From Dipteris shenzhenensis (lineage: Eukaryota > Polypodiophyta > Polypodiopsida > Gleicheniales), in assembly GCA_047967505.1 (NCBI GenBank), contig CM106541.1: DNA of 64,000 nucleotides; one strand, given 5' to 3'. How positions within the stretch are numbered: position 1 is the first letter of the stretch; each line of letters opens with the position of its first letter. The notes under the pieces are model-generated. The model saw only the letters and a list, made by a program, of their open reading frames with translations. It was not told the DNA's origin and ran no database searches. Of this stretch, positions 57,500-64,000 are shown in pieces. A program made the position numbers and the translations under genes.

Positions 57500-58640
57500 C
57501 AATTGCAGATGTATTTGTTAAACACTGAGCTAAGGTGGCAGGAACTGAACCGCTCGTCCCAGAAAACTACAATGATTGCATTGAGAATTCCCTCTCCAAT
57601 GTGTCAAAAAGTGTTCTCCCTCACGAGGCTCTCCTCATTCAATGTCCCTTTTCTGAGGGAGAAATCAAGTTCATAGTAATGACAATGCCAAGGGACAAGG
57701 CTTTGGGACATGACAGTTTCTCTATATATTTTTTTCAACACTTTTGGAAAGCCTGTGGTGTAGATCTAACAAACTTTTGGAATGCTCAGTATCTAGCAAG
57801 ATGCCTTCCCCGTAGCATGAACACTGCATAATCAAGTTCATCCCGTAATCCCCCAATAGATTATTGCCAAATCAGTGGAGACCTATCCATGCTCAATTGC
57901 ACGTATAAGATCATGGCCAGTGATGTGGCGAATAGAATAAAATTCATTCTTAGAAGAATTATTCATCCTTGACAATACGCGTTTGTAAATGGAAGAAACA
58001 TTCATGATGCAATTTTAAATGTTCTTCTTGCTATATATAGATCATGCAATCATGTAATGCTGAATCTTGACTTGGAAAAGGCAAACGATAGGCTAAGTTG
58101 GGATTTTGTGATAAGAATAATGCAAAAAATGGGTTTTGGCAAAGTATTTTGCAGGGTGACAAGAGTGCTTTTCTAGCATGCATTTGCAAAGGTATTCGTG
58201 AATGGGTACTACAACGGGAATTTCAGGCTACAGAGATCGATTTGACAAGGATCCCCTTGTCACCTCTAGTGTTTGCAATAGCAATAGAACCCCTACTATG
58301 ACAAACCGATCACTATCAAAACCTCAGGCTGGCCTCCCCTTACCTGATAAATCGACATTATGTTCCCAATTCTCTGCAGATGACAATATATATCAAAATA
58401 CATGTCATGTCTCTTCTATGTCAATGTCACACATATGAAAGGTAAACTCAATCTTGCTGGCAGTCTATGAGGACTTTGTGGCAGTATTAGATTCAAAGAT
58501 CAACACCTCCAAGACTACAGTTGTGTTTCTTGATTGGGAAGACCCCAAATTGGGTAAATTGCTTTCAATTTTAGTGGGTCAAACTAGGACAAATTATCAA
58601 GTACCCAAGCTGTCCCGTTGGGCTAGGTATTTCATTAAAT
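57500..58640 (+). pseudogene. L1-like LINE ORF2 reverse transcriptase domain
   Basis: The plus strand encodes EIKFIVMTMPRDKALGHDSF (motif 0/1 region), CTYKIMASDVANRIKFIL, QYAFVNGRNIHDAILNVL, LNLDLEKANDRLSWDFV (motif A near 58080), SPLVFAIAIEPLL (motif B near 58260) and FSADDNIYQ (motif C near 58372-58390, SADD in place of FADD). Multiple stops and frameshifts occur. The order and spacing match plant LINE reverse transcriptase, continuing the endonuclease at 56505-57200. Confidence 0.75.
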
Positions 58641-59520
58641 AGCAAATTTGATTGGTGCTTTCAAAAAATAGTTGCAAAATGGGAAAACAAGAAATTGTTG
58701 CTTGCATAGGCTAGTGAGAGCTAAATATGTCTTGCCCTCAATGACAATATACGTTATGTCTGTGATTCCCTTTGTAGCAAGATCACTGGGGTAGCTTGAC
58801 AAGATTGTCAGGATTTTCTGTGGAAAGACTGTTGGCATAGCACCCACAAGAAACATGCATAAAAAGAACTTTGGAAGATAGTAGTCCAAACATAGGGTCT
58901 CTTTCAATACCACGAGGTTGTAGATGTTGAAATACTTGCATGTAGACAGAGAACCTTCTTAGCTTTCTCAATCAAGAATAAGCACATAGTTTAGATTGGT
59001 CTCCATAGAATCATCAAATCTAAGCACATGCAATGGAGGGATAAGCATACACATATATCAAAGTGCTGCCACTCACAGCTTTTAGATGTAAGATCTCTTT
59101 TCATAGCATAGAATCTTCTCCCATAGATTTGAGAAGCCATTCAACAACATGGAAGTAGATCAAATTGACATTCTGACAAACTATGCTATCCCTACCACAG
59201 AACCTCACCATACTTACTCACTGTAGTTACTACACCACCGCTACCATAGAGCCATAGCTAGCAAAAGATCTTAATCATGCACCATGAAGCAAAGCACAAA
59301 AGAGACCACCCCGCATAGAGCACGACCAAGAGACTAGCACCAACATGTCGAGCCACCATGCAAGCATGCAGCCTATCTACTGGACCGTCAATACCATAGA
59401 GCCGTAGCCATAAAAAGAGATGACTCAGTCATAGGAGAACACAAGAAAGAGACTAGTAATAGTGTCATGAGCCACCACGTGGCTTGGAATAGAGAAGGAG
59501 CATGCATCTATCATTTTATG
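58641..59520 (+). repeat. LINE 3' segment, copy 1
   Basis: The part after the reverse transcriptase reads KFDWCFQKIVAKWENKKLLL and later WKIVVQT, LFQYHEVVDVEILACRQRTF, followed by AGTGCTGCCACTCACAGC and a TTGAGAAGCCATTCAACA segment. It is non-coding beyond about 59000. The same order recurs at about 59905-60480 and 60760-61640. Confidence 0.6.
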
Positions 59521-59904
59521 ACTTTTTTAGAGTTTTAGTCTTGGGAAAAGAGAAAATCAGTTGGATCAATTAGCTCTCCACTAAGATCTGGATCAGATTA
59601 TTGATTGAACAAGATAATAAGGCTTTGTTGGACTTTGTTCAGAATTCCCCAAGCATTATGAGAAATATTTTTCTGAGTCACAATCTTACTCCCCTAGTCA
59701 GTCCTACATTAGCAAAGAATATGGGATTGAAATGATTTAACCCTCCACAAAGTTTGACATCCACTCCCCAACACAATTTTTGCAACTTGGAGGGGCTGTT
59801 GTGTTAAGATGACCGGGAAAAGATATTTTCAAACTTGATGGTTACTCCCACAAACAACACAAGAAGAAGTTCTAACGTCTTTATGGTTGCTAGCCATAGA
59901 GACC

Positions 59905-60480
59905 AAGCTAAGCACATGCACTAGAGGGATATGCACACACATAAATTGAAGTGTTGCCACTCGCAACCATTAGACGTAAAATCTCTTTCTATAGCATAGA
60001 ATCTTCTCTTTATGAACAATAATAGCCACAGAGTTGAGAAGCCATTTAACAGCATGGAAGCAAATCAAATTGACATTCTGACAAGCTATACTATTGCTAC
60101 CACAAAACCTCACCATATTTACTCACCGTATTTACTACACCGCCATGACCATACAACCATAGCCATAAAAAAATCTTAATCATGCACCACGAAGCAAAGC
60201 ACGAAAGAGGGCACCTCGTGCAAACCATGACTAAGGGACCAGGACTAGCATGTCGAGCCACCACGCAAGCATGCAACCTATCTATTGCACCATCACTACC
60301 ACAGAGCCATAGCCATTAAAAAAGATGACTCCATCGCAAGAGAACACGAGAAAGAGTCCAACAATAGCGTCGTGAGCCACCCCATAGTAGCAATGGCTTG
60401 GAATAGAGAAGGAGCAATGTCTTTATGGCTGCCCAGCATAGAGATTAAGGGAACATTTGGGGAATCCCCGTATGGACATA
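59905..60480 (+). repeat. LINE 3' segment, copy 2
   Basis: GAAGTGTTGCCACTCGCAAC, GAGAAGCCATTTAACAGCAT and CATGCACCACGAAGCAAAG repeat copy 1 with about one change in every ten to fifteen bases by eye. It starts later than copies 1 and 3, without the coding part. Confidence 0.7.
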
Positions 60481-60759
60481 GTCTATGCATAAAATAAATT
60501 AAGCCATGGAGAAAAATAGGTTTATTAATGCATAAATAAATTAAGACATAGAGAAACATAGGTTAATTAAAGCACAAATAAATTAAGCCATAGATAAACA
60601 TAGGTCAATCAAGCCTCCATGCACCAAAACTATTTGATTACTGGGTTGGAATAGGAGAGGTGAATATAAGATTTCCTGTGATAGAAGCAACCTTTCCTTT
60701 TTAAGAAATAAGAGAAATAGCCTGCTTCATCGCCTGTGACTATCAGAGACCGATAAAAG

Positions 60760-61640
60760 GGTGAGCCATCATTGCCAAAAAGGACACCTAGAGCTAGAAG
60801 AGTCTAAGGAAATTAGGAATAAATTTGTTCAAATTAGAGCGATCATTGCAAAAAGTTTCTTTGAGCACCCACGACAAGCAGATGTTGCATGCAAAAAAAG
60901 AACCTTGGAAGATAGCAGTCCAAACACAGGGTCTCTTTCAATACCACGAGATCGCAGATGTGGAGGTGCTCGCATGTAGACAGAGAACCTTCTTGGCTTT
61001 CGCAATCAAGAATAAGGACATAGTTTAGATTGGTTTCCATAGAATTGTCAAATCTAAGCACAAGCATTGGAGGGATATGAGCATTGGAGGGATATGTGCA
61101 CACATATATCGAAGTGCTGCCACACACAACTATTAGATGTAAGATCTCTTTTCATACCACATAATCTTCTCTTTTTGAACAATAACAGTCGAAGAGTTGA
61201 GAAGCCATTCGACAACATGAAAGCAGATCGAATTGACAATCTCACAAACTATACTATTGCTACCACATATCCTCACTATACTTACTCACTATATTTACTA
61301 CACTCCCACTACCATAGAGCGATAGCCATCAAAAAATTCTTAATCATGCACCATGAAGCAAAGCGCGAAAGAAAGCACCTGCACAAAGCACGACCAAGAG
61401 ACCAGCACCAACATGTCAAGCCAGCATGCAGGCATGCAACCTATCTACTTCATGGTCGCTACCACCAAGCCATAGCCATAAAAAAAGATGACTCAGTTGC
61501 AAGAGAGCATGAGAAGAGACCGGCAATAGCACCATGAGACACCCTGTAGTAGTAGTGGCTTGGAATAGAGAAGGAGCAACGTCTTTATGGCTGCCCGCCA
61601 TAGAGACCAAGCTGCCATAGCTAGAGTGAAAGACAAGGCA
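60760..61640 (+). repeat. LINE 3' segment, copy 3
   Basis: It starts in the coding part (WKIAVQTQGLFQYHEIADVE, then LACRQRTFLAFAIKN) and continues through GAAGTGCTGCCACACACAAC to the GAGACCAAGC segment near 61610. It matches copy 1 more extensively than copy 2. A second match of its first part is at 63375-63455. Confidence 0.7.
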
Positions 61641-62548
61641 TGCACAAAACCTAGCCCTAAGAAACCTAAAACCTATAGCTCCAAATCTATTTAAACTCAC
61701 TCTAAGCCACCATCAAAGCCAAGGACTTAGCTGAGCTGAACCTATGCCAAACCTAAATCTAAGCCTCACAAATTTAAATCTAAGCCTCACACACCTCCCT
61801 TCGCACCATTAAACCTTACCTTATGGGGTCTTCCCATCACACACCATCCACCTTACTAAATAGGGCCCCCCAGTTGGTGAAAAATCCTATTAATTAATTA
61901 GTTGCTATGGGGGGAGTGGGTAGTGGTATATGATGGCAAATATTTAGGGATATAAGGGAAAGGGCTTGATTTGGGGGCGCGGAGGGAAATTCACTAGTCT
62001 CACGAGGAGATAGGGGAAGTGGGATGTGGGGGGAGGGAGGGGAGAGCTTGAATTAAATAAACGAGGGAGGGGGAGGGGCATTAAAGAGGGAGGGACGTAT
62101 GACATTGGAAAAGGGGGGACCACTTATGAAGGGGATTAAAGAGGAAAGGGCATCCCAAAGGAAAATGGGGGATGAGGGAGGATGCCTCTCCTAGCAGTGG
62201 TGGTTAATCTATTGATCTGTTGCATAGGAGGACAACCATAGTCAAGGATGAGACAGTCGATCAACAAGCTTACAATATTTTTGGTTTGGTGGATTGTAAG
62301 ATCAACCTTTGCTTGATCCTTTCCTTAACTTTAATACACAATGTTTGGCCTTTTGAATTGTAAAGTTTGCATAGAACAAACAAGTTCCTTATAGCATATC
62401 CCATATTTGGTTGTGACTATATGTGCATCATTTCCCCACCAAAGAAGGTGTTGGTTGCCTATACATCATCTTGGGGATATTGCAAGGACCTTAACCAAGA
62501 AAATTTGCAACAATACTTTGAGAGGTACCAGCTAGTGATAATCAAGCA
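61641..62548. other. No recognisable gene; G-rich stretch
   Basis: 61900-62180 is G-rich on the plus strand (GGGGGGAGGGAGGGGAG). A frame at 62367-62636 is open (ISPPKKVLVAYTSSWGYC) but matches no family I recognise, and its 3' part belongs to a duplicated segment. Confidence 0.5.
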
Positions 62549-62937
62549 CAAGCACTTGCTAGCGGTGTCGTATGGGGTTTTGGTGGCATGCATCGTGGGG
62601 ATAAATGTGATATGCTTTATGGCATTGAACAAGTAGCGTTACCTATGTAAGATGGGTTGAGACATACCCTTGTAATTTAAACATATTTATATTTGAGTTG
62701 TTAAAGATAGTGTGCAAGGCAATTCAAGTACATTAAGGTAAGCTTAGACTATGTGGTATTTATATAAGGTAGTGTAAACATATTTGACCCTAAGCACAAG
62801 CATTGGCTAGTGGTGTCGTGTGGGGTTTTGGTGGCGTGCATCGTGGGGATAAACATGCTATATTTGTGGCATTGAACAAGTAGCGTCACCTATCTACGAT
62901 GGGTTGAGGCATATCTTTGTAATGTAAACATATTTAT
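62549..62937. repeat. Direct duplication of about 140 bp
   Basis: A segment with GGGGTTTTGGTGGCATGCAT, GGCATTGAACAAGTAGCGT and GATGGGTTGAG at 62549-62690 recurs at 62791-62937 with several differences. The spacing is about 240 bp. Confidence 0.8.
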
Positions 62938-63460
62938 GAGTAGTGTTTGAAAATTCAATATTATGCTTTATGTCTTTCAATGCATTGGTTCTTACGAATT
63001 CATAGTAATCAACCGTGGGCATCATTAGCCCAAGCATGGATCATCTTGAGTTGTCCCTATGGGATTCCTAGCCCTTGGCAATATATTCTTCTTTCGGTGT
63101 TTCAACTGAAGATCAAGAAAACTGAGATACTTTCAAAGTTAATCCAAATTTAGAAGGTGAAATTCTAGGGATGCCATTGGAAGGGATTGAGGTGCCTATA
63201 TGGCGATGCAGCACTGGACAAGTCGTTATGGCTCACAAATTGGGCGCTAAAGGGAGGTCTTCTGTTCATCAACAGATTTTCCCAAGTAGTGAAAAACCTT
63301 TGTCTTAAAGGGATTGTCACAATTCGGGTGGAAGCCAGTGGCATTCATTGGACTTCATCTCATACAATAACTAGAAAAGCCTAAGGAACTTACAGATAAA
63401 GTTGTCCAAAGTAGAGTAGTCATCGCAAAGAGTTAATGATGTCTTTAAATACCCATGTGT
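62938..63460 (+). pseudogene. Probable LINE ORF2 C-terminal debris
   Basis: The plus strand reads HWFLRIHSNQPWASLAQAWI and IPSPWQYILLS, resembling the W-rich region downstream of LINE reverse transcriptase. The stretch at 63375-63455 (CTAGAAAAGCCTAAGGAACT) matches 60795-60875 upstream of copy 3. This suggests that pieces of the same LINE family lie in scrambled order. Confidence 0.45.
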
Positions 63461-64000
63461 TTTTTGTCTTTTTTCCTTAAGAGAAATATAATTAATTTGT
63501 CTTTTGAATTGAAAAATTTGGACACCTTCAAGTGCTCAAACAAGTTATGATGCATGCGAGTATGTGTGTGAGGGTATTGACATGGTTTCTTGCTATTATA
63601 TATGTAAAAAGGGTGGGGAAAAATAGGTCTAGAAAATGATCATGTGAAATATTGTTCAACTATGAGGCACTTTGTGAGGTCTCCTAAAGAAAGAAAAGAG
63701 AGGCTTGGATAACTTGGCACATGATAGGAGGCTCAAACACAGGTTTGACTTAAATGCATGTGGGCATGGGCATAAGGTAGAAGCGATGGGCAAGTTTCAT
63801 AAAGAAAGCAACTGGTGATTTGCTCCATAACTTGCAACAGTTAGCAGGCGACATGTCCATGCCTTTGTTAGAGTGTGCCATGCGTTCATGTGAACAAACT
63901 GTTGTGCACGAGTGGTTGTATTAGTGGCATGCAGGTGCATCATCACACATGCAATCTGATCTAGATGTCAGAGAGAGCAGCAAAACCCAGAATCTAAATC
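63461..64000. other. No recognisable gene
   Basis: No motif or repeat was identified to the right edge of the window. Confidence 0.5.

Noticed and set aside
62367-62636. Open frame of 89 residues as a small membrane protein
   Set aside because: The 3' part lies in a duplicated non-coding segment whose second copy is frameshifted. No family was recognised.
1-64000. CRISPR arrays, bacterial operons, phage or plasmid functions
   Set aside because: The tandem repeats seen are CACTA subterminal motifs, minisatellites and microsatellites without spacer structure. Genes have introns, so a prokaryotic reading is excluded.

Overview
The window reads as nuclear DNA of a land plant with a large, transposon-filled genome. 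Three observations support this: a plant-type multi-exon nucleolar protein gene (NOP56), a nuclear-type tRNA-Gly(UCC) gene, and dense decayed plant transposons (CACTA/EnSpm, Ty1/copia, Ty3/gypsy, L1-like LINEs, a PIF/Harbinger trace). The species cannot be fixed from sequence alone. A seedless vascular plant or gymnosperm would fit, but that is a guess.

Layout. 1-296: copia gag fragment. 297-5163: truncated CACTA element A, reading right to left, with a TNP2-like transposase on the minus strand and a second multi-exon gene on the plus strand. 5164-7300: minus-strand LINE debris. 7300-11725: mostly unassigned, with small tandem duplications and a long GA tract. 11997-22515: CACTA element B, about 10.5 kb, with both inverted termini and a 3-bp target duplication (ACC). 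A 5.1-kb copia element (13012-18092, 5-bp duplication ATGTA) sits inside the first exon of B's transposase. 22516-24720: minus-strand LINE (endonuclease, then ORF1). 28000-32520: minus-strand copia. 33470-34090: plus-strand LINE ORF1. 35700-36953: gypsy gag. 37080-39800: two minus-strand LINE reverse transcriptase fragments. 40046-40830: CACTA transposase relic. 42129-42570: gypsy integrase and PIF/Harbinger-like fragments. 43473-43543: tRNA-Gly(UCC). 47674-52780: NOP56 on the minus strand, eight coding exons. 55170-58640: plus-strand L1-like LINE, followed by three copies of a 3' segment and further LINE debris to the right edge.

The host cargo is only NOP56 (box C/D snoRNP core, nucleolus) and one tRNA gene. 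Everything else recognised is mobile DNA, and every recognised element is broken. The most informative part is the CACTA family. Its termini are CACAACAAGA-type rather than CACTA, it has long arrays of a GCGTCTA-like subterminal motif, and the same motif is also arrayed between its two divergent genes. Element B is a deletion derivative of the A-type structure. In the two copia elements, the in-frame stops I could interpret can all be explained by C-to-T transitions, as expected after long silencing by cytosine methylation.

I found no CRISPR, operon or bacterial-type system, and no clearly new protein-coding system.
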